From Oceanicola sp. 22II-s10i (GTDB lineage: Bacteria > Pseudomonadota > Alphaproteobacteria > Rhodobacterales > Rhodobacteraceae), in the NCBI RefSeq assembly GCF_002210105.1, contig NZ_AQQU01000010.1, forward strand, positions 91,334 through 155,333: DNA of 64,000 nt. Direction: 5' to 3'. Made by a program: the position numbers and the translations under genes. Position 1 is the first letter of the stretch. Each line of letters starts with the position of its first letter. Below the pieces are notes generated by a model. The model did not search any database, was not told the origin of the DNA, and worked only from the letters and a program-made list of their open reading frames with translations. Below are positions 33,536 through 43,050 of the stretch, one piece after another.

Positions 33536-34321
33536 CTACTTGATCTGGTTGACGGTATTCATCATCTGGTCGGCGGTCTCGATGGCCTTGGAGTTCATCT
33601 CGTAGGCGCGCTGAGCGACGATCAGGTCGGTGATCTGGCGGACGATGTCGACGTTGGACCCTTCCAGGAACCCCTGCCGCAGGATGCCGATGCCGGGATC
33701 GCCCGGCACGCCCGCGACCGGATCGCCCGAGGCGACGGTGGCCAGCAGCAGGTTGTTCCCGATGGGCCGCATCCCCGCGTCGTTGACGAAGGTCGACAGC
33801 GTTAACTGGCCGACCTCGACCGGGATCGGATCGTTTTCCACATAGGCGGACAGGATGCCGCCCTCGCTGATCTCGACCCGCGTGGTGTTGTCGGGCAGGG
33901 CGATGCCCGGATCGACCTCGAAGCCCTGCTGGTTCACAAGCTGGCCGGCGGGCGACAGGCGGAAGGTGCCGTCGCGGGTGTAGGCCTGCGTGCCGTCGGG
34001 CATGTTGATCGCGAAGTAGCCCCGCCCCTCGATGGCGACGTCCAGCTGGTTTTCGGTCTGGACCAGCCCGCCCTGCGTGTTCAGCCGGACCGTGCCTGCC
34101 GTCCGCACGCCGAGGCCGATGTCGATGCCGGTCGGCCGCGTGGTGCCCTGGTCCGAGGTCGCCGCGCCCTCGCGGGCGAGGTTCTCGTAGATCAGGTCGG
34201 TGAAGGCCGCGCGGGCGGTCTTGAACCCGGTGGTGTTGGCGTTGGCGATGTTGTTCGAGATGACGTCGACGTTCGTCTGCTGCGCCATCATCCCGGTTGC
34301 TGCGATTCCAAGTGCTTTCAT
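33536..34321 (-). CDS. flgG: Flagellar distal rod protein FlgG
   Basis: A 261-aa rod protein with the axial N-terminus ATGMMAQQTNVDVISNNIAN and the C-terminal LTDLIVAQRAYEMNSKAI-type motif. The family signature VQTENQLDVAIEGRGYFAI is present. Length is standard. It is 12 bp downstream of flgF. Confidence 0.97.
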   Translation of the reverse strand: MKALGIAATGMMAQQTNVDVISNNIANANTTGFKTARAAFTDLIYENLAREGAATSDQGTTRPTGIDIGLGVRTAGTVRLNTQGGLVQTENQLDVAIEGRGYFAINMPDGTQAYTRDGTFRLSPAGQLVNQQGFEVDPGIALPDNTTRVEISEGGILSAYVENDPIPVEVGQLTLSTFVNDAGMRPIGNNLLLATVASGDPVAGVPGDPGIGILRQGFLEGSNVDIVRQITDLIVAQRAYEMNSKAIETADQMMNTVNQIK

Positions 34322-34333
34322 TGTCCCGACCCC

Positions 34334-35092
34334 TTACATCGTGGCCCGGCCGAGACGGCTGAGCATGTCTTTTTTCAAGCTGTGTTCGCTGTCGATCAGG
34401 TCCGCCGCCCGCTGATAGGCGCGCTGGATCATGATCAGGCGGGTCACTTCGCTGATCGGGTCGACGTTCGACGCCTCGATACTGCCCTGCACCGCTTCGG
34501 TCGCCGCCTCCTGCTGGGGCACGCCGACCGCGCCCTGCGGCGCGACGTAAAGGCCGTTGCCCATACGTTCGTAGCTTTGCAGGTCGGGCAGATCGAACAT
34601 GCCGATCCGCGCCACCGCGCCGCCGTCGTTGGTCGAGATCGTGCCGTCGGGAGAGATCACGAGGCTGCTGCCGATGTCGGGGGGCAGGGCGATCGGGCCG
34701 CCGCCTTCGTCCAGCACCTGCGCGCCGGTCATGGTCATCAGGTTGCCCTGCTGATCCATGACGAACCGCCCGTCCCGCCCGAAGGCTGTGCTGCCGTCGG
34801 GCAGCTGGTAGCCGAACCAGCCCTTTCCCATGAGCGCCACGTGCAGCGGATTGTCCGTCCGCGTCAGGGCGCCCTGCCGTTCGTCGACATAGGACCCCCG
34901 GTCGAGGACGAAATTGGTGCCGTCGCCCACTTCGGCGCCTGTATCTTCGTAAAGATAGCTTTCGAACAGAACCCGCTCGGACTTGAACCCGTCGGAGTTC
35001 AGGTTCGCGAGATTGTTCGCCGTCACATCAAGCTGCCGCTCGAGCGCTGTCATTTGTGACAGCGCGACGTACGTCGTGTTATCCATGCTCAC
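34334..35092 (-). CDS. flgF: Flagellar rod protein FlgF
   Basis: A 252-aa axial protein with LDVTANNLANLNSDGFKSER at the N-terminus and VTRLIMIQRAYQRAADLI at the C-terminus. It forms the proximal part of the rod before FlgG. It is the first gene of flgFGAH. The 97-bp region to the divergent gene at 35190 is AT-rich and includes GGTTTAA and TTACC flanking 6 bp near 35172-35188, a possible control site. Confidence 0.92.
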   Translation of the reverse strand: MSMDNTTYVALSQMTALERQLDVTANNLANLNSDGFKSERVLFESYLYEDTGAEVGDGTNFVLDRGSYVDERQGALTRTDNPLHVALMGKGWFGYQLPDGSTAFGRDGRFVMDQQGNLMTMTGAQVLDEGGGPIALPPDIGSSLVISPDGTISTNDGGAVARIGMFDLPDLQSYERMGNGLYVAPQGAVGVPQQEAATEAVQGSIEASNVDPISEVTRLIMIQRAYQRAADLIDSEHSLKKDMLSRLGRATM

Positions 35093-35189
35093 TGCCTCGC
35101 CAATTTTTGGCTTATTTTATCTTTTGTTGCTGACCATGCTGTTTCTGTTAGAATAAAGCAAGACTATACATGGTTTAACGAGAATTACC

Positions 35190-37034
35190 GTGATCAATCC
35201 TTGTCGCATTGCCACAGTCCGTTCCGCCGCGATCCTCGCGCTCTCTGTCGCGGCGGCCGGATCCGTCTGGGCGCGGGGGGCTGACGACAACGCATTGCAG
35301 GCCACCACCCTGCTGCGGGCCGGTATCTCGCTCGACCCGCCGGTGCTCTACCTCGCCCCGCCAGAGGAGCGGCCGTTTCTCGAGGAACGGCGCGAACGGA
35401 TGGACGCGCTGGCCCAAACCACGCCCGGCAGCACCGAGGAGGCACATGCGCTGAACCAGCTGGCCGAGTTCCACCTCGCGCACGGCATGGCGGTCGAGGG
35501 GCTGTCGATCCTGAGCGGTGTGACCGGGCCCGACCTGCCGCCGGTGCATGACCTGCGGGCGGCGGCGCTGGAACTGGCGCTCGGCCTGATCGACAGCAGG
35601 GGGCGTCCGCTGACCGACCGGGCGAGCGCTCTGCTGGATCCGAAATACGCGGGCTGGCCCGACCAGGTGCTGTTCCTCGCGCTGGCCCGGCTGCGCGCGG
35701 GCGACATGACCGGCGCGGGGCCGATGCTGGAGGATGCCGTGACGCGGCTGGCGCGTTTCCCGAAGGCGGTGCAGGAAATCGTCCTGCCCGACCTGCTGGA
35801 AAGCGCCATCGTCACCCGCCAGTGGCGGCTGGCCCGCGATCTGGCCGCCGCGTTCGACGGGTTCCCGGCGCTCAAGAACGGCACCGCCTATCACTACCTT
35901 CTGGGGCAGGCGGCCGAGGCGGGGGACGAATCCGTTGCCGCCTTCGACAGCTATGCCCGCGCCATGGGGGGCCGTGACCTGTGGGCACACCGGGCCCGCC
36001 GCGCGCTGATCGACGTCAGCCTTGCCGGAAAGGCGATGACCACCGCCGAGGCGGTCGACCTGCTGTCGCGCGAAAGCGAGCTGTGGCGCGGCGACGCCCG
36101 CGCGGCGCGGACGCTGAACGACCTCGCCACGCTGCAGATGGCGCAGGGCGACACCGTCGGCGCGCTGGAGACCTACGGCCGCCTGATCGCCTATGGATGG
36201 GCCCCCGAAATGGTGGGCGAGGCCAAGCAGAAAGCGCATACCCTCATGGATAGCCTCTATGAAAAGGGGACCGGAGGGCAGTTGAGTCTTGGCGAGTTCA
36301 TGCAGGCGCATGATCGGCTGTCCGGCTATTACCGCTTTGACCGGCATTTCTCGGACGCCGCCGAACGCTTCGCGGATGTCTTCCTCGCCGCCGGGGCCAC
36401 GACCGTCGCGGCGCGGGAGTATGCGGCGATCTTCGACTACCAGTCCGTGGCGGTGGACCTCGGGCTGACCGAGGCCGAGCCGGACCGCATGGACAAGCTG
36501 CGGGTGAAGGAGGCCGAGGCGATGCTGGCGGGCGGGCAATACGAACCGCTCGGCACCCTGCTGCAGCAGATCGTGCTGCCTGAGGACGATGCGCTGCGCA
36601 AGCGTCTGGACGTGGTCGCCGCGCGCTATTTCTCGGAAACCGGGCAACAGGCCCGTATCGTGGAGGGCGGCAGCGCGGAGCCGACGCCGCAGTTCCGCCG
36701 GATCCGGGCGCAGGCCCTGTTCGAGATGCAGGACTGGGCGCGGGCCGAGGTGGCCTATGCCGAGATCTGGGCGATGGAGGGCGACGAGATGCCCTTTGCC
36801 GATGCCATCAACTTCCTGCTGTCGGCCTATCGCAACGGCAACATGGCCCAGACCGCCGCGCTGGCCGAGGAGTTTCCCAAGCTGACCACCCTGCCGGGAT
36901 GGGCCAGCATCGCCGCCGGTCTGACCGAAACGGCGCCCGAGCTGCTGCCGCTCAGGGAAGAAACGGCGACGGCCCGTGTCCGCAAAGCCAACGATACGCT
37001 GGAAACTTTGCCCCCGGTATCCGAGACCAATTGA
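35190..37034 (+). CDS. Exported helical-repeat (TPR-like) protein, flagellar cluster
   Basis: A 614-aa protein starting with GTG. A signal peptide (cleavage near VWARG) indicates a periplasmic location. The rest is helical with TPR-like spacing, for example AYHYLLGQAAEAGDESVAAF and RTLNDLATLQMAQGDTVGAL. I do not recognise a specific family. It sits between flgF and flgE, so it could be a periplasmic motor or assembly accessory, comparable in position and compartment to MotC of rhizobia, but no homology is claimed. Confidence 0.65.
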   Translation: MINPCRIATVRSAAILALSVAAAGSVWARGADDNALQATTLLRAGISLDPPVLYLAPPEERPFLEERRERMDALAQTTPGSTEEAHALNQLAEFHLAHGMAVEGLSILSGVTGPDLPPVHDLRAAALELALGLIDSRGRPLTDRASALLDPKYAGWPDQVLFLALARLRAGDMTGAGPMLEDAVTRLARFPKAVQEIVLPDLLESAIVTRQWRLARDLAAAFDGFPALKNGTAYHYLLGQAAEAGDESVAAFDSYARAMGGRDLWAHRARRALIDVSLAGKAMTTAEAVDLLSRESELWRGDARAARTLNDLATLQMAQGDTVGALETYGRLIAYGWAPEMVGEAKQKAHTLMDSLYEKGTGGQLSLGEFMQAHDRLSGYYRFDRHFSDAAERFADVFLAAGATTVAAREYAAIFDYQSVAVDLGLTEAEPDRMDKLRVKEAEAMLAGGQYEPLGTLLQQIVLPEDDALRKRLDVVAARYFSETGQQARIVEGGSAEPTPQFRRIRAQALFEMQDWARAEVAYAEIWAMEGDEMPFADAINFLLSAYRNGNMAQTAALAEEFPKLTTLPGWASIAAGLTETAPELLPLREETATARVRKANDTLETLPPVSETN

Positions 37035-37179
37035 CGGAACGCTCAAGACGAATCAAGGTCAGAGCAAGAATTCGACGTTGAGCAGCGATAATTAAACTTG
37101 GTGAAATCCAAGCTGCCTACGTCAGACATGATCGGTGGACCAACTGCCGGCAGACACAGGCAAGAACAATGAGGCGGGC

Positions 37180-38484
37180 ATGAGCATTTCCAACGCAATG
37201 GCGTCCGGCGTAGCCGGGCTGCTGGCGAACTCGACGGCTGTCGAGCGCATCTCCTACAACATCGCGAACGCGGACACGGTCGGCTACCGCCGCAGCTTTG
37301 CACAGATGGTGACCTCGGGGTCGCTGTCGGCGGCGGGCGGCACCATGGCGACCGGGGTCAAGACCGCGATCACCCAGACCACCGGTCAGGATGGCGGCTA
37401 CAGCGCGACCAACATGACGTCCAACCTCGCGATCAGCGGGCCGGGGATGTTCGTGGTCAACAGCAACATCGGCGCCAACAGCACCGCGCCGAACGTCTTC
37501 TCCCGCGTGGGCAGTTTCGAGCCTGACGACAGCGGTTTCCTCCGCAACGCGGCGGGCAACTACCTCATGGGCTTCGCCTATGATCAGAACGGATCGCTGG
37601 GCAATGTCGACCGGGCCAGCTTTGCCGATCTGCAGCCAGTGAATGTCGGGACGCAGACCCTTGCAGGCAGCGCGAGCAGCGCGATGACGCTGTCCGGCAA
37701 CCTGCCCTCGCAGGAAACCGGGCAGGCCACGCCGGGCGACCCCTTCGTGACCTCGGCCGAGTTCTACACCCCGCTGGGCGAGGCGCAGCGGCTGACCTTC
37801 GAATGGCAGCCCTCGACCACCAAGAACAGCTGGACGATGACCGTCACGGACGGCACCAACACCTTCGGTTCGGTCGATGTCGCCTTCAACGACAGCGGCG
37901 CGATTGCGGGCTCGCCCGCGAGCTACTCCAACGTGACATCCTCGGCGGTCGCACCGGCCAGCTTCAGCTTCGACCCCGCCACCGGCCAGATGACGGTGTC
38001 GGTCGACAACGGCACCACGCCGCAGACCATGACGGTCGACATCGGCGCGCCGGGCACGTTCGACGGGATCACCCAGTTCTCGGGCGACTACACGCCGATG
38101 AACATCGACGTGGACGGCAGCCAGAGCGGATCGCTCCTGCGGCTCGAATTCGACGAATTCGGGGATGTCTGGGGGATCTTCGACAACGGCGACCGGACCC
38201 AGCTCTATTCCATCCCGCTGGCCACCTTCCCGAATGCGAACGGGCTGGTGACCACCGACAACTCGACCTTCTCCATGTCGCTCGACTCCGGCGGGTTCTA
38301 CCTGTCCCGTGCGGGCGAGGGCGAGGCCGGGACCATCAACTCCGGCGGGGTGGAAAGCTCCAACGTCGACATCGCGAGCGAATTGACCAGCCTGATCCAG
38401 CGTCAGCGCGCCTATTCGTCCAACGCCAAGATCATCACGACAGCAGACGAGATGCTGGACGAGATGATCCGGCTGAAACGCTGA
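37180..38484 (+). CDS. flgE: Flagellar hook protein FlgE
   Basis: A 434-aa hook protein. The N-terminal axial motif STAVERISYNIANADTVGYR and the C-terminal SSNVDIASELTSLIQRQRAY are typical; the middle is beta-rich hook surface. The frame opens at 37135, but ATG at 37180 gives the normal start. Upstream (37035-37179) an AT-rich leader contains a small hairpin CTTGG/CCAAG (37097-37112). Confidence 0.95.
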   Translation: MSISNAMASGVAGLLANSTAVERISYNIANADTVGYRRSFAQMVTSGSLSAAGGTMATGVKTAITQTTGQDGGYSATNMTSNLAISGPGMFVVNSNIGANSTAPNVFSRVGSFEPDDSGFLRNAAGNYLMGFAYDQNGSLGNVDRASFADLQPVNVGTQTLAGSASSAMTLSGNLPSQETGQATPGDPFVTSAEFYTPLGEAQRLTFEWQPSTTKNSWTMTVTDGTNTFGSVDVAFNDSGAIAGSPASYSNVTSSAVAPASFSFDPATGQMTVSVDNGTTPQTMTVDIGAPGTFDGITQFSGDYTPMNIDVDGSQSGSLLRLEFDEFGDVWGIFDNGDRTQLYSIPLATFPNANGLVTTDNSTFSMSLDSGGFYLSRAGEGEAGTINSGGVESSNVDIASELTSLIQRQRAYSSNAKIITTADEMLDEMIRLKR

Positions 38485-38529
38485 CACTAGGGGCGCGGCC
38501 CCCGTGCCGCGTCCGACCGGAGCGCATCA

Positions 38530-39942
38530 ATGAGCATCGCATCTGCTTTGAATGCCGCGCAGAGCGGCCTGTCCTTTGCATCCCGATGGGCGCAGACGAC
38601 CTCGACCAACATCGCCAACGCCAACAACGAAGGCTATGCCCGCCGCGGTCTCCTCGTCACCACCACGACGCAGGGCGACGTGATGGTGTCGGACATCCGC
38701 CGGGCCGTCGATGCCTCGCTGGACCGGATGTACCGCGCCGAAACCGCGCGTGCCGGCAAGCAGGGCGCGATGGCGGACGGGCTGTCGGTCTATACCTCGG
38801 TCCTCGGAACGCAGGAGTCGTCGGACGGGCTGGTCGCCCGGATGACCGACCTGCGCGCCTCGTTCGGGCTGTTGTCGGTCTCGCCCTCGGACACCGCGCT
38901 GCAACGTGCGGCGGTGACGGACGCGGAAGAGCTCGCATCGACCCTGAATCGCCTGAACAGCGGGCTGCAGCAGGCGCGGAACGAGGTCGCGGGCAAAGTC
39001 GAAGCCGACATTTCCACCATCAACTCCAGCCTCACCCGGTTGGCCCAGCTGAACGAGCGCATCGCGCGGGAACGGTCGGGCAGCGAGCTGCATCTGTCCC
39101 TGTCGGACCAGATCATGAAGGAACTGGACACGCTCGCGCCGATGATGGATTTCACCCTGCGCACGACCGGCTCGGGCCAGGTCGAGATCAACGCCACCGG
39201 CGGGGCCGAGATCCTGCGCGGCGAGACCGCCAACCTGCTCAGCTACGACATGACGACGGGCAAGCTGACGGCGGGCACGCAGGACATCACCCCCGGTGTC
39301 GACGGGGTGCGCGGGCTGAGCGAAGGCGGGCTGGCCGGGCGGATCGAACTGCTGAACACCGTCATGCCCGGCCTGCAGGGCCAGCTTGACGAAACCGCGC
39401 GTGCGCTGATCGACGCCTTCGCCGGTGCCGATCCCACCACCGGTGCGGGCGGCGTGGGGCTGTTCACCGACGCGGGCGGCGCGCCCGGCACGCCGGTGAC
39501 GCCGGGCCTCGCCGGACGCATCGCCGTCAACGACGCGGTCCTGCCCGAAGCGGGCGGCGCCCTCTGGCGGATGCGCGACGGCATGGGCGCGGCGGCCGAA
39601 GGGCAGGCCAGCGACGCGACGATCATCAACAGCATGATCGCGGCCTTCGACGCCAAGACCACCTTTGACACCTCGGTCGGGCTGGGCAGCTCGGCCACGC
39701 TGACCCAGTTCGCCGCCACGCTGATCGCGGAACAGCAGTCGGTCCGCGCCACGGCGGAATCGGCCCGCGACACCGCGGTTGCCGGGGCCGACGCGCTGCA
39801 GGCCACGCGCGCCGGGTTCATGGGTGTGAACGTCGACGACGAACTGCAGCAGCTGATGCAGATCGAACAGGCTTACGGGGCGAATGCGAAGGTCATGAGC
39901 TCGGTGAACCAGATGATCCAGACCCTGCTAGACGCCATCTGA
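38530..39942 (+). CDS. flgK: Flagellar hook-associated protein FlgK (HAP1)
   Basis: A 470-aa hook-filament junction protein. The N-terminus matches FlgK (SIASALNAAQSGLSFASRWA, then TSTNIANANNEGYARR), and the C-terminus has VNVDDELQQLMQIEQAYGAN. It follows flgE by 45 bp. Confidence 0.95.
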   Translation: MSIASALNAAQSGLSFASRWAQTTSTNIANANNEGYARRGLLVTTTTQGDVMVSDIRRAVDASLDRMYRAETARAGKQGAMADGLSVYTSVLGTQESSDGLVARMTDLRASFGLLSVSPSDTALQRAAVTDAEELASTLNRLNSGLQQARNEVAGKVEADISTINSSLTRLAQLNERIARERSGSELHLSLSDQIMKELDTLAPMMDFTLRTTGSGQVEINATGGAEILRGETANLLSYDMTTGKLTAGTQDITPGVDGVRGLSEGGLAGRIELLNTVMPGLQGQLDETARALIDAFAGADPTTGAGGVGLFTDAGGAPGTPVTPGLAGRIAVNDAVLPEAGGALWRMRDGMGAAAEGQASDATIINSMIAAFDAKTTFDTSVGLGSSATLTQFAATLIAEQQSVRATAESARDTAVAGADALQATRAGFMGVNVDDELQQLMQIEQAYGANAKVMSSVNQMIQTLLDAI

Positions 39943-39954
39943 AGGAACTGACCG

Positions 39955-41019
39955 ATGCTGTATCTCGTGCGGAGTTATTCGACCCTCCAGACCGCGTTCG
40001 CGCGGCGGCAGACCGCCGCCGACATCAACCAGCAGCTGGCCACAGCCCAGAACGAGCTGTCGACCGGGATCAAGAACGACATCTTCAAGTCGCTCGGGAC
40101 CGGCGCGGCGGAATCGATCACCCTGCGCGCCAGCATCGACCGGGACACGGCGCAGGTCGCGGCGAACGGCCTGCTGACGCAGCGGCTGGACACGATGGCG
40201 GCCACGCTCGGCACCATCCGCAACAGCGTGCAGGAGGCGCTGGACCTCGCGATCGCGAACAAGACCGCGCCGCTCGGCACCGCGTCGGGAATGCAGCAGG
40301 CGGCCCGCGCCGCGCTGGACACGCTTGTGGCGCAGGCCAACTCCAGCCATGCCGGGATGCCGCTGTTCGCCGGGATCTCCGCCTCTGGCGAAACGCTCCA
40401 GCCCTGGGAAAAGACCAACGCCGGGTCCGGCCTCGCGCCTGCCGGGGTCCTGGCCTCGATCCTGTCCGGCGGCCTGCCGGACGAGGCGGCGGCACAGGCC
40501 GCGATCGCAGAGCTGAACGCCGTTTTCTCCGACACCGCGGCGGACGGCCCGTCGAATTTCGAACAGACCTTCTACAACGGCGCCCCGACCGGATCGGCCC
40601 GGCAGACGGCCAGCACCGGCGAGGGGACCGAACTGGCCTACGGCGTGCAGGCCAACGATCCCGGCTTCCGCGAAGTGCTGAAGGGTCTGGCGATGCTGGC
40701 CTCGGTCGATGTCACGACCATCGCGGACCCGGACGCCTATGCCGCATGGGTCGGAACGGCGGTCAACGCGCTGTCGGCGGGCAATGCCAAGCTGCTGGAT
40801 GCGGAAACGCAGGTCGGCGCCAAGGCCGGGCGGATCGAAGCGGAAAGCACCCGGATGAAGGATCGCATCGACCTCTACAAGAACCGGGTGCTGAACCTCG
40901 AAGGCATCGACGATTACGAGGCGGCGACGCGCATCACCCTGCTGGAAACCCAGCTTCAGGCGAGCTACGCGGTCACCGCCCGCATGTCACAGCTGAGCTT
41001 CCTGAACTACCTGCGCTGA
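39955..41019 (+). CDS. flgL: Flagellar hook-associated protein FlgL (HAP3)
   Basis: A 354-aa junction protein with flagellin-like helical ends: QLATAQNELSTGIKNDIFKS near the N-terminus and TRITLLETQLQASYAVTARM at the C-terminus. It is 12 bp downstream of flgK. Its last 33 bp overlap, tail to tail, the end of the CtrA-like regulator gene. Confidence 0.93.
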   Translation: MLYLVRSYSTLQTAFARRQTAADINQQLATAQNELSTGIKNDIFKSLGTGAAESITLRASIDRDTAQVAANGLLTQRLDTMAATLGTIRNSVQEALDLAIANKTAPLGTASGMQQAARAALDTLVAQANSSHAGMPLFAGISASGETLQPWEKTNAGSGLAPAGVLASILSGGLPDEAAAQAAIAELNAVFSDTAADGPSNFEQTFYNGAPTGSARQTASTGEGTELAYGVQANDPGFREVLKGLAMLASVDVTTIADPDAYAAWVGTAVNALSAGNAKLLDAETQVGAKAGRIEAESTRMKDRIDLYKNRVLNLEGIDDYEAATRITLLETQLQASYAVTARMSQLSFLNYLR

Positions 41020-41748
41020 CGCAGGCATACGCTGGCGCAGGGCGATCCGGGCAATCTCCGGCTTGTCCTGCGGCACCAGCTGGTAGCCGCGGCCGCGGAT
41101 CGTGCGGATGTGCGGATCCGACGCCGGCGACATCTCTTCGATCTTCTTGCGGATCCGGCAGATGTAGACGTCGATCACCTTGTCGAAGGGCTGTTCCTCG
41201 GCCATGCCGTAGACGGCGTCGTAGATCACCGACTTGGACACCACGCGGGGCGAGGCGAGGGCGATCTGCTGGAAGATCGCCAGTTCGCGCTGCGACAGCT
41301 TCATCGGCTCGCCCGCGACATCGGGGTCGCGGCCGTCGAAATAGGCGGTGATGTCGCCGATCTGGACCGACCCCGCGGCATGGCCGTGGAACCGCCGCTT
41401 GATCGCGTTCACCCGCGCCCGCAGTTCCGCGCCCGACAGGGGCCGCACCACGTCGTCGTCCGCGCCCGCATCGAGCGCGGCCATCGCCGCTTCGGGATCG
41501 CGTTCGTCGCGCAGGACGAGGATCGGGTTCCGGCAGCCGGACTGGCGCAGGGACGCGATATAGTCGAGCGTCTTGGGATTTTCAGACAGTAGGATCGGCC
41601 GGTCCGAACTGCCGTCGGATTCCGCCAGGTCGAACTCGCGTTCGAAGAAGTCTTCGCTGACCGACACGGGATCCAGGTCGGAATCGTCAAGCTCGGCCAG
41701 AAGGCCCTGCAGATGCTTGGCCCGTGGCTCGTATAGGTAGTAGTGCAC
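40987..41748 (-). CDS. CtrA/FtcR-like OmpR-family regulator with degenerate receiver
   Basis: A 253-aa protein. The receiver-like N-terminal domain lacks the phosphorylation residues: the acceptor Asp position falls in RPILLSENP, the conserved Thr/Ser is Arg and the Lys is Arg (VVRPL). The C-terminal winged helix strongly resembles CtrA (KVIDVYICRIRKKIEE, then IRTIRGRGYQL). FtcR and Rem, flagellar regulators of rhizobia and Brucella, have a similar unphosphorylatable design and the FDGRDP segment. The GTG at 41748 has a good ribosome site (GAGGGGGCAGC); an in-frame ATG at 41826 is less likely. It is divergent from flgI, with a CtrA box between. Confidence 0.82.
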   Translation of the reverse strand: MHYYLYEPRAKHLQGLLAELDDSDLDPVSVSEDFFEREFDLAESDGSSDRPILLSENPKTLDYIASLRQSGCRNPILVLRDERDPEAAMAALDAGADDDVVRPLSGAELRARVNAIKRRFHGHAAGSVQIGDITAYFDGRDPDVAGEPMKLSQRELAIFQQIALASPRVVSKSVIYDAVYGMAEEQPFDKVIDVYICRIRKKIEEMSPASDPHIRTIRGRGYQLVPQDKPEIARIALRQRMPASAQVVQEAQL

Positions 41749-41813
41749 GCTGCCCCCTCGATTTCTCGGTTGGGCGATTGTCTGCCCATTGTGGGCGATC
41801 ATGCGGGCGTGAG

Positions 41814-41863
41814 CATGATTAGTCAAGCATTGATAAAGATAGACATGATTAAATCAACATTAA
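41814..41863. promoter_or_regulatory. Perfect CtrA box and CATGATTA direct repeats between the CtrA-like gene and flgI
   Basis: TTAA-N7-TTAA (41849-41863) matches the CtrA consensus exactly, striking in a GC-rich genome. CATGATTA occurs twice in the same orientation (41814-41821, 41844-41851), 30 bp apart, about three helical turns; the second overlaps the CtrA box. The 183-bp AT-rich gap (41749-41931) probably holds both divergent promoters. Confidence 0.6.
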
Positions 41864-41931
41864 ATATTGCAAGTAAGTAGAATAAATGCCATAAGAAACC
41901 AATAACAGTTCCAGGGCAGGGAACGGGGCAG

Positions 41932-43041
41932 ATGAAGAAATCGCGCAGGACGCTGGCGGGGCTGATCGCCCTCGCGGCGCTCGGCTGGCAGGCTGCGGTG
42001 GCCGACGTCCGGATCAAGGACATCGTCTCCGTCGAAGGCGTGCGGGAAAACCAGCTTGTGGGCTATGGCCTCGTGGTGGGCCTGAACGGCACCGGCGACG
42101 GGCTGCGCAACTCTCCGTTCACTGAAAAGAGCATCCAGGGCATGCTGGAACGCCTCGGCGTCGGCAACCTGAGCGAAGACCAGATCAAGACACGCAACAC
42201 CGCCGCCGTCATGGTGACCGCCATGCTGCCGCCGTTCGCGCGGCGCGGGTCGACCATCGACGTCGTGGTCTCCTCGCTCGGCGATGCCTCGTCGCTCAGG
42301 GGCGGGACGCTGATCGTGACCCCGCTGACCGGTGCGGATGGCGAGGTCTATGCGGTGGCGCAGGGTCCGATCGCGGTCGCCGGGTTCGCGGCGCAGGGCA
42401 TCAACGCCTCGATCGTCGAGGGCGTGCCGACCGTCGCCCGGATCGAGAACGGCGCGACCGTGGAAAACGAGGTCGACTTCTCGCTCGCCTCGCTCAAGTC
42501 GATCCGCCTGAACCTGCGCAACCCCGACTTCACCACCGCGCTGCGCGTCGAAGAGGCGATCAACGCCGCGCTCGGCGGCGGCACCGCCCGCGCGCTGGAT
42601 CCGGCGACGATCGAGATCCAGACCCCCGACAAGGCGGCGACGCCCGGTCTGCTGGCGCAGGTGGAAAACCTGCGCGTCCAGCCGGACAACATCGCCCGCG
42701 TGGTGATCGACGCCCGGTCCGGCACCATCGTGATCGGCGCGGATGTCCGCATCGACCGGGTCGCGGTCAGCCAGGGCGGTCTGACGGTGATGATCCGCGA
42801 GGACCCGCAGGTCAGCCAGCCGAACCCGATCACCATCGGCGGCACGACCGTTGTCGTCCCCTCCACCACCGTCGGCGTGGACAAGAAAGAAGCGCATTTC
42901 ACCATTCTCGAAGGCGACGTCAGCCTGCAGCGGCTGGTGGACGGCCTGAATGCCATCGGGCTCGGCGCGACCGAGACCATTTCGATCCTTCAGGCCATCA
43001 AGGCCGCCGGCGCGCTGCACGCCGACCTGGAAATCATCTGA
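41932..43041 (+). CDS. flgI: Flagellar P-ring protein FlgI
   Basis: A 369-aa periplasmic ring protein with a signal peptide (cleavage near AVADV) and the strongly conserved FlgI core: VEGVRENQLVGYGLVVGLNG, then GDASSLRGGTLIVTPLTGAD. Length is standard. It leads the flgI-flgJ-flgN operon. Confidence 0.97.
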   Translation: MKKSRRTLAGLIALAALGWQAAVADVRIKDIVSVEGVRENQLVGYGLVVGLNGTGDGLRNSPFTEKSIQGMLERLGVGNLSEDQIKTRNTAAVMVTAMLPPFARRGSTIDVVVSSLGDASSLRGGTLIVTPLTGADGEVYAVAQGPIAVAGFAAQGINASIVEGVPTVARIENGATVENEVDFSLASLKSIRLNLRNPDFTTALRVEEAINAALGGGTARALDPATIEIQTPDKAATPGLLAQVENLRVQPDNIARVVIDARSGTIVIGADVRIDRVAVSQGGLTVMIREDPQVSQPNPITIGGTTVVVPSTTVGVDKKEAHFTILEGDVSLQRLVDGLNAIGLGATETISILQAIKAAGALHADLEII

Positions 43042-43050
43042 GGCGCTGTC

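Noticed and set aside
37092..37112. TTAA plus hairpin upstream of flgE as a CtrA box
   Set aside because: The second half-site does not fit TTAA; only a small CTTGG/CCAAG hairpin remains.
41749..41826. Extension of the CtrA-like protein to the ATG at 41826
   Set aside because: The extension is unlike the family N-terminus and would cover one regulatory repeat; GTG at 41748 has the better ribosome site.
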